DNA of 64,000 bases from Catenovulum agarivorans DS-2 (GTDB lineage Bacteria > Pseudomonadota > Gammaproteobacteria > Enterobacterales > Alteromonadaceae): NCBI RefSeq assembly GCF_000568405.1, contig NZ_ARZY01000001.1:299190-363189 (forward strand), written 5' to 3'. The translations under genes were made by a program, and so were the position numbers. Below the pieces are notes generated by a model that worked only from the letters and a program-made list of their open reading frames with translations, was not told the origin of the DNA and ran no database searches. Positions 28,077-38,621 of the stretch are shown piece by piece. The stretch's first letter is position 1. Every line of letters begins with the position of its first letter.

Positions 28077-29351
28077 GTGTCAAAAAATATTCAAGCCATT
28101 CGAGGTATGAACGATTGTTTGCCAGCGCAAACGCCAGTGTGGCAGAAAGTAGAAAGTGTTTTACGCAATGTTGTTAGTCGCTACGGCTATAGTGAAATTA
28201 GAATGCCTATCGTTGAAATGACAGAGCTATTTAAGCGCTCGATAGGAGAAGTCACTGATATTGTTGAAAAAGAAATGTACACCTTCGAAGATCGTAATGG
28301 TGACAGCTTAACGCTACGCCCTGAAGGCACAGCAAGTTGTGTACGGGCGGGCAACGAGCATGGGTTACTGTACAACCAAATTCAACGTCTATGGTATATG
28401 GGACCAATGTTTCGCCATGAACGACCGCAAAAAGGCCGCTATCGTCAATTTCATCAATTTGGTGTTGAAACCTTTGGTATGCAGGGGCCAGACATCGACG
28501 CTGAAGTGATTGCAATGACAGCGCGTTTTTGGCAAGAATTTGGCATCGCAGACAAGGTTAAGTTAGAGCTTAATTCATTAGGCTCAAATGAAGAAAGGGC
28601 AGAATATCGCGATGCTTTAGTGAACTTTTTGCAAAAACATGAATCCATTTTGGATGAAGATTGTAAGCGACGCATGGTGAGCAATCCATTGCGCGTGTTA
28701 GATACAAAAAACGCTGACATTCAGGCCGTGTTAAAAGACGCACCAAGTTTAAGTGATTATTTTGGTGATGAATCAAAAGCGCACTTTGAAGGCTTATGTG
28801 CTCGCCTTGAAGCTTTGGGCATTGAATATACAATAAACTCCCGATTAGTTAGAGGCTTAGATTATTATAATCACACCGTATTTGAATGGGTTACCGACAG
28901 CTTAGGCGCGCAAGGTACCGTTTGTGCTGGTGGCCGGTATGATGGGCTAGTTGAACAACTTGGTGGTAAGTCTACCCCAGCTGTCGGTTTTGCTATGGGA
29001 TTAGAACGTCTGGTCTTACTAATGGAAACTTTAGGCTTAGATAAAGACGTACGTAAAGCCGTTGATGTATTCGTGGTTATGTTGGGTGAACAAGCTGAAT
29101 TAAAAGCACCAGCTGTGATTGAGCAATTGCGTGATTGCTTGCCTGATGTGCGAATTCAATTAAACTGTGGCGGTGGTAATTTTAAGAAACAATTTAAGAA
29201 AGCCGATAAAAGCGGTGCAGATATAGCGTTGGTATTCGGTGAGCAAGAAATCATTGAAAGCAAGGTCACTATCAAACCCTTAAGAAGTAACGAAGAACAA
29301 TCAACTATAGAACAAGAACAGCTTGTCGATTATTTAAATCAAGCGCTATAA
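28077..29351 (+). CDS. hisS: Histidyl-tRNA synthetase
   Basis: 424-residue class II synthetase. Motif 2 appears as [19 protein letters not shown], the histidine-specific loops as [15 protein letters not shown] and [13 protein letters not shown], and motif 3 as [11 protein letters not shown]. The anticodon-binding domain forms the last ~95 residues. The start is GTG at 28077 ([12 protein letters not shown]). It lies 90 bp after ispG with its own promoter, and yfgM follows after 11 bp. Confidence 0.97.
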   Translation: MSKNIQAIRGMNDCLPAQTPVWQKVESVLRNVVSRYGYSEIRMPIVEMTELFKRSIGEVTDIVEKEMYTFEDRNGDSLTLRPEGTASCVRAGNEHGLLYNQIQRLWYMGPMFRHERPQKGRYRQFHQFGVETFGMQGPDIDAEVIAMTARFWQEFGIADKVKLELNSLGSNEERAEYRDALVNFLQKHESILDEDCKRRMVSNPLRVLDTKNADIQAVLKDAPSLSDYFGDESKAHFEGLCARLEALGIEYTINSRLVRGLDYYNHTVFEWVTDSLGAQGTVCAGGRYDGLVEQLGGKSTPAVGFAMGLERLVLLMETLGLDKDVRKAVDVFVVMLGEQAELKAPAVIEQLRDCLPDVRIQLNCGGGNFKKQFKKADKSGADIALVFGEQEIIESKVTIKPLRSNEEQSTIEQEQLVDYLNQAL

Positions 29352-29362
29352 GAGGTCAATCG

Positions 29363-29992
29363 ATGGAAATTTTTTCTACTGAAGAACAACAAGAAGAAGC
29401 GATTAAGAATTTTTTATCTAAATACAGCAATGCGATAATTGGTGGTTTTGTTGCTGGTTTAGTCGGCATTTATGGTTATAACTGGTATCAAGATAAAACC
29501 ATTGCAGATCAAGAAGCAATGTCTCAAGAATTTACTCAAATTGAAAGTGAAACTGGCTTAAACAAAGAGCAAGCAGCTGAGTTCGTAGTACAAAATAGCG
29601 AATCAGGGTTTGCAGTGTTGGCTTCATTTAAATTAGCAAAAGCATTTGTAGAAGAACAAGCATTTGACAAAGCAGCAGAACAGTTAAAATGGGTTATCAA
29701 TAATAGTGAAGATGCATCTGTTGTTGATTTAGCGACAGTTAGGCTTGCAAGAGTTCAAATCGCACTAGGTCAATCTGAGCAAGCATATACACTTTTATCA
29801 GCACCTAAAACGGAAGCTTTTGTCGCTCAATTTGCTGAGTTAAAAGGTGATATTGATTACAAAGCAGGTCGGATTGATCAAGCACGCGAACAATATCAAT
29901 TGGCAGCAGACAATGACGGCTTAACTGGTAACCCAGGCTTAAAAATGAAGCTGGATAACTTGGCGACAGATAATGGTACGGTTGCGTTGTAA
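29363..29992 (+). CDS. yfgM: YfgM family ancillary SecYEG translocon protein
   Basis: 209 residues. One N-terminal transmembrane helix (about 23-42, NAIIGGFVAGLVGIYGYNWY) followed by a periplasmic TPR-like region (FDKAAEQLKWVINNSEDASV; LKGDIDYKAGRIDQARE). In E. coli YfgM sits at the Sec translocon with PpiD and aids handover of secreted proteins. It lies between hisS and bamB in the conserved order; its stop overlaps the bamB ATG by one base. Confidence 0.93.
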   Translation: MEIFSTEEQQEEAIKNFLSKYSNAIIGGFVAGLVGIYGYNWYQDKTIADQEAMSQEFTQIESETGLNKEQAAEFVVQNSESGFAVLASFKLAKAFVEEQAFDKAAEQLKWVINNSEDASVVDLATVRLARVQIALGQSEQAYTLLSAPKTEAFVAQFAELKGDIDYKAGRIDQAREQYQLAADNDGLTGNPGLKMKLDNLATDNGTVAL

Positions 29993-31227
29993 TGAACAAT
30001 ATTCTACGTTTAGTGGGTAGAAAAACAGCGTTTGCAACGCCAGCAGTACTCATGTTTAGTCTGTTATCTGGTTGTGCTTCAAACGATGACAACCCTGATA
30101 CTCAACCCGCTCCTAGACCGGAAGTGAACAATCAAATTTCAGTTAAAAAAGTCTGGAGTGAAAGTGTTGGTGATGGTGTTGAAGGGTATTATTCTCGACT
30201 GAAACCAGCATCAGGTTATGGCAAGCTATTTGTTGCAGACCGCGAAGGTGAAGTCGCAGCATTAGAACTCGACTCCGGCGATTCCGTATGGGAGGTTGAC
30301 GTTCGTAAGCCAGATGGTAGCTGGTTAAATTGGTTTGGTATTAACTTAGCACCAGCCGCTAGAGTTTCTGGGATGGTAGCCTCGTACGAGCATGTTTATG
30401 TCGGTACTGAAAACGGGCAAATCATTGCGTTAGATGAGAAAACTGGCGAAGAAAAGTGGCGTGCTGATGTTGAAGGCGAAGTACTCGCGCCAGCAATTGC
30501 TGAAGATGGTAAAGTCATTGTCAATCTAGGCTCGGGTAAAACCACAGCGTTAGACGCAAAAGATGGTAAAGAAATTTGGACCTCTGTGTCTGATGTTCCA
30601 TCATTGACTTTACGCGGTGTATCTACACCAGCATACACTCAAGGTGGTGTTTTTGTTGGTAGTGCAGGTGGCAAGGTTATTACCTATAATGCAAAAAATG
30701 GCCAGTTAGCATGGGATTTAGCGATTGCTAAACCAAAAGGTGCAACTGAATTGGCTCGAATTGTAGATATCGATGCGACGCCTCTCATTTCTGGTTTTAA
30801 CCTATATGCGTTATCCGCTGGTGGTTCACTCAGCATGGTTGATATTCGCAACGCAAGAGTTGCTTGGACTCGCGAATATCGTGGTTATCAAAACATGTAC
30901 ATGTACACTGGCACATTGATTTTAAGCGATGATCATAGTGTTGTGTACGCTGTTGATAGCCGCAATGGTGTAGAAAAGTGGGCAAATACAAAATTACGCA
31001 ATCGCCGTTTAACGGGGGCAGCAGTGTTGGACGGTTATGTTATTGTTGGTGATTTTGAAGGATATATATATTTCCTCGACATGGCCAATGGTGAAATCAA
31101 ATATTCAACGCAGCTTAGCTCAGACGAGTTGCTTGCCCAAGCAGAAATCGTTGAAGATATCGCGTATATTCAAACCAGAGATGGGAAAGTTTATGCTTTG
31201 CGCATAACACAAGATGACAGCGAATAA
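29992..31227 (+). CDS. bamB: Outer membrane protein assembly factor BamB
   Basis: 411-residue lipoprotein (LLSGC, Cys28) forming an eight-bladed beta-propeller; PQQ-like blade motifs recur (SGDSVWEVDV, TGEEKWRADV, DGKEIWTSVS, NGVEKWANTK). BamB is part of the BAM complex that inserts beta-barrels. The der GTPase gene that commonly follows bamB is not here; instead trmO overlaps the 3' end by 14 bp. Confidence 0.95.
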   Translation: MNNILRLVGRKTAFATPAVLMFSLLSGCASNDDNPDTQPAPRPEVNNQISVKKVWSESVGDGVEGYYSRLKPASGYGKLFVADREGEVAALELDSGDSVWEVDVRKPDGSWLNWFGINLAPAARVSGMVASYEHVYVGTENGQIIALDEKTGEEKWRADVEGEVLAPAIAEDGKVIVNLGSGKTTALDAKDGKEIWTSVSDVPSLTLRGVSTPAYTQGGVFVGSAGGKVITYNAKNGQLAWDLAIAKPKGATELARIVDIDATPLISGFNLYALSAGGSLSMVDIRNARVAWTREYRGYQNMYMYTGTLILSDDHSVVYAVDSRNGVEKWANTKLRNRRLTGAAVLDGYVIVGDFEGYIYFLDMANGEIKYSTQLSSDELLAQAEIVEDIAYIQTRDGKVYALRITQDDSE

Positions 31228-31939
31228 TCTAACTTCATGGCCGTTGAATATCATCGGCCATGTACATTCCCCATACAAAGAAAAATTCTCAGTACCTCGC
31301 CAACCTAATTTAGTCACTTGTGCTAAAGGGTATATTCGATTAGACGGTGCATACGCCAATTTAGATTTATTCGATGGAATCGACCACTTTAGTCATATTT
31401 GGTTAATATTTGTTTTTCACCAAACAGCAAAGCAGGGGTGGAAAGCTAAAGTTCGACCACAAAGATTAGGCGGAAACAAAAAGATGGGCGTGTTAGCGAC
31501 CCGTTCAACCTTTAGACCAAACCCAATTGGATTGTCTTGTGTACAATTTTGCCATGTTGAAAGAGTTAATAAACATCAAACTCGGTTGCATGTACAAGGA
31601 ATCGATTTGGTTGACGGCACGCCTATTGTTGATATTAAACCTTATGTGCCATATGTAGATAGAATTGAACAAGCAACCAGTACTTTTGCCCAACAACCTC
31701 CAGACGCGTTGTTAGATGTGGTATTTGCACCTGCTTTAGTCAGTAAGTTGTCGGTATGTGAAGCTGAATATCCAGGGTTTGAGTCGTTTGTTGCACAGGT
31801 TTTAGCACAAGACCCACGACCAGTTTATAAACGCAGTAAAGACGATGATAAAACTTACGGTGTAACGCTAGCAAAATGGAATATTCGTTTTGTGGTTAAT
31901 GCGCATATCTGCACAGTTGTTGAAATTGAGCCTGTGTAG
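31214..31939 (+). CDS. trmO: tRNA (N6-threonylcarbamoyladenosine-37) methyltransferase TrmO
   Basis: 241 residues of the TsaA/YaeB family, which methylates t6A37 in certain tRNAs. Recognisable segments are IGHVHSPYKEKFSVPRQP, FDGIDHFSHIWLIFVFH, GVLATRSTFRPNPIGLS and DGTPIVDIKPYVPYVD. The C-terminal small domain is present. It overlaps bamB by 14 bp, so it is probably a late addition to the same transcript. Confidence 0.94.
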   Translation: MTANNLTSWPLNIIGHVHSPYKEKFSVPRQPNLVTCAKGYIRLDGAYANLDLFDGIDHFSHIWLIFVFHQTAKQGWKAKVRPQRLGGNKKMGVLATRSTFRPNPIGLSCVQFCHVERVNKHQTRLHVQGIDLVDGTPIVDIKPYVPYVDRIEQATSTFAQQPPDALLDVVFAPALVSKLSVCEAEYPGFESFVAQVLAQDPRPVYKRSKDDDKTYGVTLAKWNIRFVVNAHICTVVEIEPV

Positions 31940-31956
31940 CGAGCATAAATTTAGCA

Positions 31957-32523
31957 CTATGATGTGCTTTTGTAAAAGGTTCGGCTGATAAACAAAGCAG
32001 CAATCGCAATCAAGAAAAACACTAGCCGAGTGTTAGAGCTTGCATCAACCAACATAGCACTGTGAGCCTGTTTAATCGGTTTTAGATTAACCGCAACACG
32101 AAGGTAACCAGCAATTTCTTGTTCTTTCTTTAGTTCAATCACAATTGGTATAAGCCTTGTGTCATTTACTTTTGTGATCCCCGTTTGAGACTGTATATCT
32201 CCTTCAGATAAATCAAACACCACTCTGCCTTGTGGTCCATGGAGGCTGACATTGTGAAGCCAATCTGGCTTATTTGAAAAGCTAAAGAGTAAATTTGCGC
32301 TATCGGCCAAATTGGTTAAATCGAGTTGAGCTGCAAAGGTGTTTGCCAAAGCTGAGGCCATTTGATAATGCACTGTACGCATTTTAGCTTGTTGTGCTTG
32401 CTGATGGTTAAACCACACCACAGAGGCAATCATAATCAATGTACCACCTAGCAGGGCCTGAATAAATTTACGGGCTACCCAGCGTTTTGGACTTGCATTA
32501 GCAACAGCGTACGATGTAGACAC
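31957..32523 (-). CDS. ytjB: SMP/AhpA family membrane protein (YtjB-like)
   Basis: 188 residues. A transmembrane helix near 20-38, an extracytoplasmic region (QQAQQAKMRTVHYQMASALANTF, NVSLHGPQGRVVF, EQEIAGYLRVAVN), and a second helix near 165-182. This topology and the position divergent from serB match the E. coli smp/ytjB gene. The function is poorly known. Confidence 0.85.
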   Translation of the reverse strand: MSTSYAVANASPKRWVARKFIQALLGGTLIMIASVVWFNHQQAQQAKMRTVHYQMASALANTFAAQLDLTNLADSANLLFSFSNKPDWLHNVSLHGPQGRVVFDLSEGDIQSQTGITKVNDTRLIPIVIELKKEQEIAGYLRVAVNLKPIKQAHSAMLVDASSNTRLVFFLIAIAALFISRTFYKSTS

Positions 32524-32626
32524 TTAAAATCTCGAACAAGTTGGTTTCACATATAAGTATAGGTTATATGAATCAGCTGCAATATTCAGTACAATTACAG
32601 ATAAAATTTCTAAAAAGAGTACCAGT

Positions 32627-33661
32627 GTGGAAAACTTTCAATCTTTTGCAGTATCACCTGCAAACATAGTGCTTAATCAAGCTTTGATTCAGTCTTTAGA
32701 TTTAAACGCCGAGCAGCAAGTTGTGTTAAATCCGCAAGATTTGACTCAGTACCAAATTCAAGCCTACCAAGGCCACCAAAACAAACTTGAATTGATTGCT
32801 TATGCACAACAACTCACCAGTACACAAATCGCTGGAATCAGTCAATTGCTGGCTGATAGCGTTGACGCCAACCAGTGGTTACGTGTTATCACAGCTGGAG
32901 ATAATCAAGGTGCAATCGGCTTAGCTTGGCAATTAACAGAGACTTTACCTGACGATAAAAAGCAAGCTTTAGTTGAATTTGCGGCTAACTCTCAAATTGA
33001 AATATGGCAAGCGGCTGTCCGTCCGCAAATTCAACAAGCTGGTTTGTTGTTGATGGATATGGATTCAACCACAATAAAAATTGAGTGTATTGATGAAATT
33101 GCTAAGTTAGCTGGAGTCGGTGAAGAAGTTGCAAAAGTCACTGAATTAGCGATGCAGGGTAAGCTCGATTTTGCAGAGAGCCTACGTGGGCGCGTTGCCA
33201 CGCTAAAAGGTTGTCCGGTTGATGTGTTAGATAAAGTGGCTAATGACTTACCGCTAATGCATGGCTTAGCTCGATTAGTTAAAGTATTGAAACAGCATGA
33301 TTGGCGAGTAGCGATTGCTTCCGGCGGATTTACCTATTTTGCCGACAAATTGAAAAACGATTTAGGCCTAGATGCTGCAGTGGCTAATACGCTGAAAATC
33401 GCTGATGGCAAATTATTAGGTGAAGTAGAAGGGCGAATTGTCGATGCGCAAGTTAAGGCTGAAACTTTACAGGCTTTAGCAGACCAGTTTGCTGTCGAAC
33501 ACAGCCAAACTATAGCCATGGGTGACGGTGCAAATGATCTAACCATGATGGCTGCTTCTGCTTTAGGCGTAGCTTTTGAGGCCAAACCCATAGTTCAACA
33601 AAAAGCGAGCGTTGCAATTAACCATCACGGTTTGGATGCTCTTTTATATTTAATTCGTTAA
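32627..33661 (+). CDS. serB: Phosphoserine phosphatase
   Basis: 344 residues. Last step of serine synthesis. A poorly conserved N-terminal ACT-like region (~1-125) precedes the HAD domain: nucleophile motif MDMDSTTIKIECIDE, the SGGFTYF Ser motif, and the Mg site GDGANDLTMM. The start is a GTG at 32627 after AAAGAG. Divergent from the SMP-family gene, the same arrangement as in E. coli. Confidence 0.96.
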   Translation: MENFQSFAVSPANIVLNQALIQSLDLNAEQQVVLNPQDLTQYQIQAYQGHQNKLELIAYAQQLTSTQIAGISQLLADSVDANQWLRVITAGDNQGAIGLAWQLTETLPDDKKQALVEFAANSQIEIWQAAVRPQIQQAGLLLMDMDSTTIKIECIDEIAKLAGVGEEVAKVTELAMQGKLDFAESLRGRVATLKGCPVDVLDKVANDLPLMHGLARLVKVLKQHDWRVAIASGGFTYFADKLKNDLGLDAAVANTLKIADGKLLGEVEGRIVDAQVKAETLQALADQFAVEHSQTIAMGDGANDLTMMAASALGVAFEAKPIVQQKASVAINHHGLDALLYLIR

Positions 33662-33688
33662 TAATTTTACAAAAAACTTTAATAATTC

Positions 33689-33737
33689 AAGCCGCTTAGC
33701 TAACCTTATTGAAAAGATGATTAGTCAAAGGCGGCTT
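33689..33737 (+). promoter_or_regulatory. Possible leader hairpin covering the gdhB ribosome site
   Basis: AAGCCGC (33689-33695) pairs with GCGGCTT (33731-33737); nested CTAA (33700-33703) and TTAG (33721-33724) can also pair. The 3' arm overlaps AAAGGCGG just before the ATG at 33742, so folding could mask the ribosome site. It might instead be a weak serB terminator, but the loop is long. Confidence 0.4.
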
Positions 33738-33741
33738 TTAC

Positions 33742-36700
33742 ATGTCCAAGAACAAACAATCTGTTTTATTAGATCAAGTAGAAAAACTAATACGAGCCAA
33801 AGTATCCCCAGAGCAAGTTCAAGTTGTACAGAAATTTGCTCGTCTCATATACAAAGATATTTCCCCTGATGATTTATTAAATCGTAACGACAGTGATTTA
33901 TACGGCGCATCGTTAAGCCTATGGCACACCTTTAGTGCGAACTGGCAAAAAGCTCCTGGTATTCGAGTCTTTAATCCCGAATTGTCGCAACATGGTTGGC
34001 AGAGTAATCATACGATTGTTGAAATCGTTGCAACTGATCAACCTTTTTTAGTGGGCTCGTTAAGAATGGCGTTGAACCGCTTGGGCATTGCCGCGCATTG
34101 GTTGCTTTACCAAACGATAGGTGTAAAAAATGGCAAAAATGATGAAGTTTTAGATATTCACAGCGGTCAAATTGAACAAAAACTAGCAAAACGTACGGTT
34201 TTTCTAATTGAAATTGATCGTCAATCAGACAAGGCTCGGATAGATACCATAGAAAAAAGCATCTCAGATGTTCTCACTCAGGTTAATTTAACCGTTACTG
34301 ACTGGCACGATATGCAAGCTAAATGTGCAGAAATAGCAAAATCGCTTGCAGACTTGCCAGATAACATTGATCGCCAACAAATTGATGAAGCGAACGTGTT
34401 TTTAAATTGGATGGCCGATGGCAAGTTTACTTTTATGGGCTACCGCCAATATAAACTAGAGGCGGTTAAAGGGGATTATTGTCTGTCTCGGTTAACTGAA
34501 ACCAGTTTAGGTTTAATGAAAAACAGTACCGGACCAAATATAAGATATTTAAACGATGTGCCAGCGTCTGCTAAAGCACAAGCTTTAAGTCATGACCTTA
34601 TGGTTCTGACTAAAACGAATCGAAAATCTCAGGTGCACAGACCCGCATATATGGATTATGTCGGCATCAAAATTTTTGATAAAAAAGGCCAGGTGTGCGG
34701 TGAACATCGATTTATCGGCTTGTTTTCGTCAGATTTTTACAACGATAGTGTGTTTGATATTCCATTAATCAAAGACAAAGTTAATCGTGTTATTGAAAAT
34801 AGTGGTTTAACAGGCTCTTCTCACTCTTACAAAGCAATTCAAAATATACTTGAGACGTATCCACGCGAAGAAATATTACATGCGAATGAACAAGAAATCT
34901 CTCAAATTGCATTGGGCATAATGCAGATGCAAGAGCGTGGGATCTCAAGATTATTTGTTAGAAAAGATATTTATGGTCGCTACTTTTCATGCATGGCGTT
35001 TGTACCGCGTGATCGTTATTCAACCCAACTGCGCAAACAAACACAGCAACTGCTGCAAAATTATTTAGCATCTGATAAAGAAGTTGAGTTTAACACCTAC
35101 TTGTCTGAATCTTCGTTGGCTAGAACCCACTATATGGTTCGAGTTGAAAACAATAATGTCGAAATTGACGAACACCAATTACAAACAAATATGATTGAAT
35201 TAACCAAATCGTGGGAAGACAAATTAGAACGCAGTTTATTGTCTTTGTATGGCGAAGAAAAAGGTCGTGCGTTAGCCCGTAAATACGAAAGTGCATTTAC
35301 CCGTAGCTACAAAGACAATGAATTACCGAATACAGCGCTTGTTGATATTGAAAAGCTCGAAAGTTTGAGCCAAGACAATACCCTAGAAATGTTGTTGTAC
35401 CGCCCGCAAGAAGATGAAACTGCCAAACATATGGTGAGATTAAAACTCTTCCATCGTGATAAGCCAATTCACCTATCTGATGTACTACCTATGCTGGAAA
35501 ACTTTGGTTTACGGGTAATAGATGAGCGTCCTTATAAAGTGACAACATTAGATGGACATGTGAATTGGATCTTAGATTTTTCAATGACCACGGGTGAAGA
35601 ATATGAACTTGACCTAGGGGTGAGTCGCGATAACTTCCAAAATGCTTTTAACAACGTTTGGTTTAATCAATTAGAAGATGATGGATTCAACCGTTTAGTT
35701 TTACAAGCCGAAATGACGGGTCGAGAAGTTGCGATTTTACGTTGTTACGCCAAATATATGCGACAAATTGGTAGTAGCTTTAGCCAAAACTATATTGAAA
35801 ATGCGTTGGCGAGTTATCCTGAGTTGGCAGGCATGTTGGTTGACTTATTTCATCTGCGCTTTGATCCAGCAAGCAAGTTTAGTAAAGATGACCAAACTGC
35901 ATTGATTGTCAGAATTGAGCAATCATTAGAAGATGTTGCTAACTTAGACGATGATAGAATTATTCGCCGCTTCGTTGACATGATGTTGGCGACATTAAGA
36001 ACCAACTATTATCAACAGAGCGACAATGGCGCAAAAGAATACATATCCATTAAGTTAGTACCAGCAAAAATACCCGAAATACCTAAACCTGTACCTGCAT
36101 ACGAGATTTTTGTTTATTCGCCTGATGTTGAAGGTGTGCATTTAAGGGGTGGAAAGGTAGCCCGTGGTGGGTTACGTTGGTCAGATAGACGCGAAGACTT
36201 TAGAACTGAAGTTTTAGGGTTGGTTAAGGCACAACAGGTTAAAAATACTGTGATAGTGCCTGTTGGAGCCAAAGGTGGTTTCGTATGTAAGCGAAATATA
36301 AAACCATCAGAGCGTGCTGCGTTTTTCGCGGAAGGCAAACGGTGTTATCAAATTTTTATTCGTGGTTTATTAGACATAACAGACAACATACAACAAAACG
36401 AAGTCATACCACCAAAATCAGTTTATCGTCATGATGATGAAGACCCATATTTGGTTGTTGCAGCAGACAAAGGAACCGCAACCTTCTCGGATATTGCAAA
36501 TGCTATCTCTCAAGAATACGGCTTTTGGTTGGGTGATGCATTCGCCTCTGGCGGCAGTGTCGGTTACGACCATAAAAAAATGGGGATTACAGCTCGAGGT
36601 GCCTGGGAATCAGTTAAACGTCACTTTAGAGAAATTGACATTGATTGCCAAACTACCGAATTTACCTGTGTTGCCGTGGGGGATATGGCTGGTGATGTAT

Positions 36701-38571
36701 TTGGTAACGGCATGCTGTTATCCGAGCACACTAAGCTGCAGGCCGCGTTCAATCATATGCACATATTCATCGACCCTAAACCTGATGCTAAAAAAAGCTA
36801 TGCTGAACGTCAGCGCTTATTTGAGACAGTACAAGGTTGGGGGGAATATGATCAGAGTTTGATTTCCAAAGGCGGCGGAATATTTTTACGCTCAGCAAAA
36901 TCAATAAAGCTTTCTTCGCAAATGAAAGAAATGCTAAACACCAAAGCTGATTCATTAGCACCGAATGAATTAATTCAACTGATTTTACAAATGCAAGCTG
37001 ATCTGTTTTGGAATGGCGGGATTGGTACATATATCAAAGCAAGCAAAGAAACTCATGCTGATGTTGGTGATCGCGCCAATGATTCAGTACGGGTTAATGG
37101 TAAACAGGTTAAATTTAAAATTATCGGTGAGGGTGGCAACTTAGGCTGTACACAATTGGGTCGAATTGAAGCGGCAAATAAGGGTGTTAAAGTTAACACT
37201 GATTTTATTGATAATGTTGGTGGAGTTGATTGCTCAGACAAAGAAGTCAATATCAAAATTTTACTGAACTCATTAGTGCAAGATGGCGAATTAACGTTAA
37301 AGCAGCGTAATAAGTTGCTTTATGATATGACCGAAGACGTTGCGGCTATTGTACTAAAAGATTGTTATCGCCAAACACATTCTTTATCCATTACTGAATA
37401 TAAAATTAAAACTGGGCTTAAAGAACAAATTCGTTTCTTGCATGCTTTAGAAAAAGAAGGGTATTTAGATCGAGAGTTAGAATTTTTGCCATCAGACGAC
37501 GAACTTGCCGAAAGGCAGGCGGCAGGGCATGGTTTAACACGGCCTGAGTTGAGCGTGTTGATTGCCTACGCCAAAATGGTGCTTAAACATAAACTGAATA
37601 TTAGCGAAATTACCGACAATCCGCACATTAGTAAGTTATTAGTCAGCTATTTCCCAAAAGCTTTGCAAACGAAGTACAAAGCGGCAATGGAAAGTCATCC
37701 GCTTCGTAGTGAGATAATTGCAACCGAAATAACCAATCAAATAGTCAACGATATGGGGATGAACTTCGTTCATCGTATGGGCGAAGAAACGGGGGCACCA
37801 GTAGGTGAAATAGCCGTTTGTTATACCGTTGCCAGAGAAATATTCGGACTCAGTGATATATGGGCTGAAATTGAGCGTTGGGACAATAAGGTTTCTGCTC
37901 AAGTGCAATCAGATGTTTTATACCAGTTAAGACGAACCATTCGACGCACAACGCGATGGTTTTTACGCCACCGCAACAAAAATATTGGTATTGAAAAAAC
38001 CATCGAAAAATATCGTCCTGTATTTGTTGAGCTCAGCGAGAACTTAGATAAATACCTTGTAGACTCAGAGCAGAGTTCACTCGAGGCTGCGGCAAGTAAG
38101 TTGGTTGAGGCTGGCGTTGACGAGCAGTTTGCTAAGAAAATATCCTGCATCAGTACATTATTCTCGGTTATGGACATCGCAGAGGTTGTAGAAGAAAGCG
38201 AGCGTCCAATTGAATTGGTCGCGAGTGTTTATTATAAACTCGGCGCTGAGATGGATTTACATTGGTTCTTGGAGCAAATCAATAAACAACCGGTTGCGAA
38301 CCATTGGCAGGCGCTTGCTAGAGCCGCCTACAGAGAAGAACTCGATTGGCAGCAAAGGTCAATTACCTCTGTTGTATTGAGAGGGTGCACAGAGCAATGC
38401 ACCGCAGAAGGTATGTTAGAAAGTTGGAATGAACAATATGCTGATATTCTTGCACGTTGGCGACACATGTTGTCGGATTTTAGAGCGACACAAAGTCATG
38501 AATTCGCAAAATTTTCAGTTGTTTTGCGTGAATTGATGCTGTTAAGCCATCATTGCGATACAATGCAATAA
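33742..38571 (+). CDS. gdhB: NAD-specific glutamate dehydrogenase, giant type
   Basis: 1609 residues, the normal size of the bacterial large NAD-GDH family. It deaminates glutamate to 2-oxoglutarate with NAD, a catabolic role. The N-terminal ~700 residues hold ACT-like regulatory segments; the catalytic domain starts near GGLRWSDRREDFRTEV (residue ~805) and contains the active lysine region PVGAKGGFV (~840). FGNGMLLSEHTKL and IGEGGNLGCTQLGR are the NAD-domain motifs. The C-terminal ~400 residues are helical. Transcribed alone, before pyrD. Confidence 0.97.
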   Translation: MSKNKQSVLLDQVEKLIRAKVSPEQVQVVQKFARLIYKDISPDDLLNRNDSDLYGASLSLWHTFSANWQKAPGIRVFNPELSQHGWQSNHTIVEIVATDQPFLVGSLRMALNRLGIAAHWLLYQTIGVKNGKNDEVLDIHSGQIEQKLAKRTVFLIEIDRQSDKARIDTIEKSISDVLTQVNLTVTDWHDMQAKCAEIAKSLADLPDNIDRQQIDEANVFLNWMADGKFTFMGYRQYKLEAVKGDYCLSRLTETSLGLMKNSTGPNIRYLNDVPASAKAQALSHDLMVLTKTNRKSQVHRPAYMDYVGIKIFDKKGQVCGEHRFIGLFSSDFYNDSVFDIPLIKDKVNRVIENSGLTGSSHSYKAIQNILETYPREEILHANEQEISQIALGIMQMQERGISRLFVRKDIYGRYFSCMAFVPRDRYSTQLRKQTQQLLQNYLASDKEVEFNTYLSESSLARTHYMVRVENNNVEIDEHQLQTNMIELTKSWEDKLERSLLSLYGEEKGRALARKYESAFTRSYKDNELPNTALVDIEKLESLSQDNTLEMLLYRPQEDETAKHMVRLKLFHRDKPIHLSDVLPMLENFGLRVIDERPYKVTTLDGHVNWILDFSMTTGEEYELDLGVSRDNFQNAFNNVWFNQLEDDGFNRLVLQAEMTGREVAILRCYAKYMRQIGSSFSQNYIENALASYPELAGMLVDLFHLRFDPASKFSKDDQTALIVRIEQSLEDVANLDDDRIIRRFVDMMLATLRTNYYQQSDNGAKEYISIKLVPAKIPEIPKPVPAYEIFVYSPDVEGVHLRGGKVARGGLRWSDRREDFRTEVLGLVKAQQVKNTVIVPVGAKGGFVCKRNIKPSERAAFFAEGKRCYQIFIRGLLDITDNIQQNEVIPPKSVYRHDDEDPYLVVAADKGTATFSDIANAISQEYGFWLGDAFASGGSVGYDHKKMGITARGAWESVKRHFREIDIDCQTTEFTCVAVGDMAGDVFGNGMLLSEHTKLQAAFNHMHIFIDPKPDAKKSYAERQRLFETVQGWGEYDQSLISKGGGIFLRSAKSIKLSSQMKEMLNTKADSLAPNELIQLILQMQADLFWNGGIGTYIKASKETHADVGDRANDSVRVNGKQVKFKIIGEGGNLGCTQLGRIEAANKGVKVNTDFIDNVGGVDCSDKEVNIKILLNSLVQDGELTLKQRNKLLYDMTEDVAAIVLKDCYRQTHSLSITEYKIKTGLKEQIRFLHALEKEGYLDRELEFLPSDDELAERQAAGHGLTRPELSVLIAYAKMVLKHKLNISEITDNPHISKLLVSYFPKALQTKYKAAMESHPLRSEIIATEITNQIVNDMGMNFVHRMGEETGAPVGEIAVCYTVAREIFGLSDIWAEIERWDNKVSAQVQSDVLYQLRRTIRRTTRWFLRHRNKNIGIEKTIEKYRPVFVELSENLDKYLVDSEQSSLEAAASKLVEAGVDEQFAKKISCISTLFSVMDIAEVVEESERPIELVASVYYKLGAEMDLHWFLEQINKQPVANHWQALARAAYREELDWQQRSITSVVLRGCTEQCTAEGMLESWNEQYADILARWRHMLSDFRATQSHEFAKFSVVLRELMLLSHHCDTMQ

Positions 38572-38581
38572 AATTTGTATT

Positions 38582-38597
38582 AGAGGCTTAGGCCTCT
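38582..38597. terminator. Short hairpin after the NAD-GDH gene
   Basis: AGAGGC (38582-38587) and GCCTCT (38592-38597) with loop TTAG, followed by GTTT. A 6-bp stem with a short T run: a weak terminator candidate 10 bp after the stop. Confidence 0.5.
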
Positions 38598-38621
38598 GTT
38601 TAGACGCCAGTTGAGGGCAGC

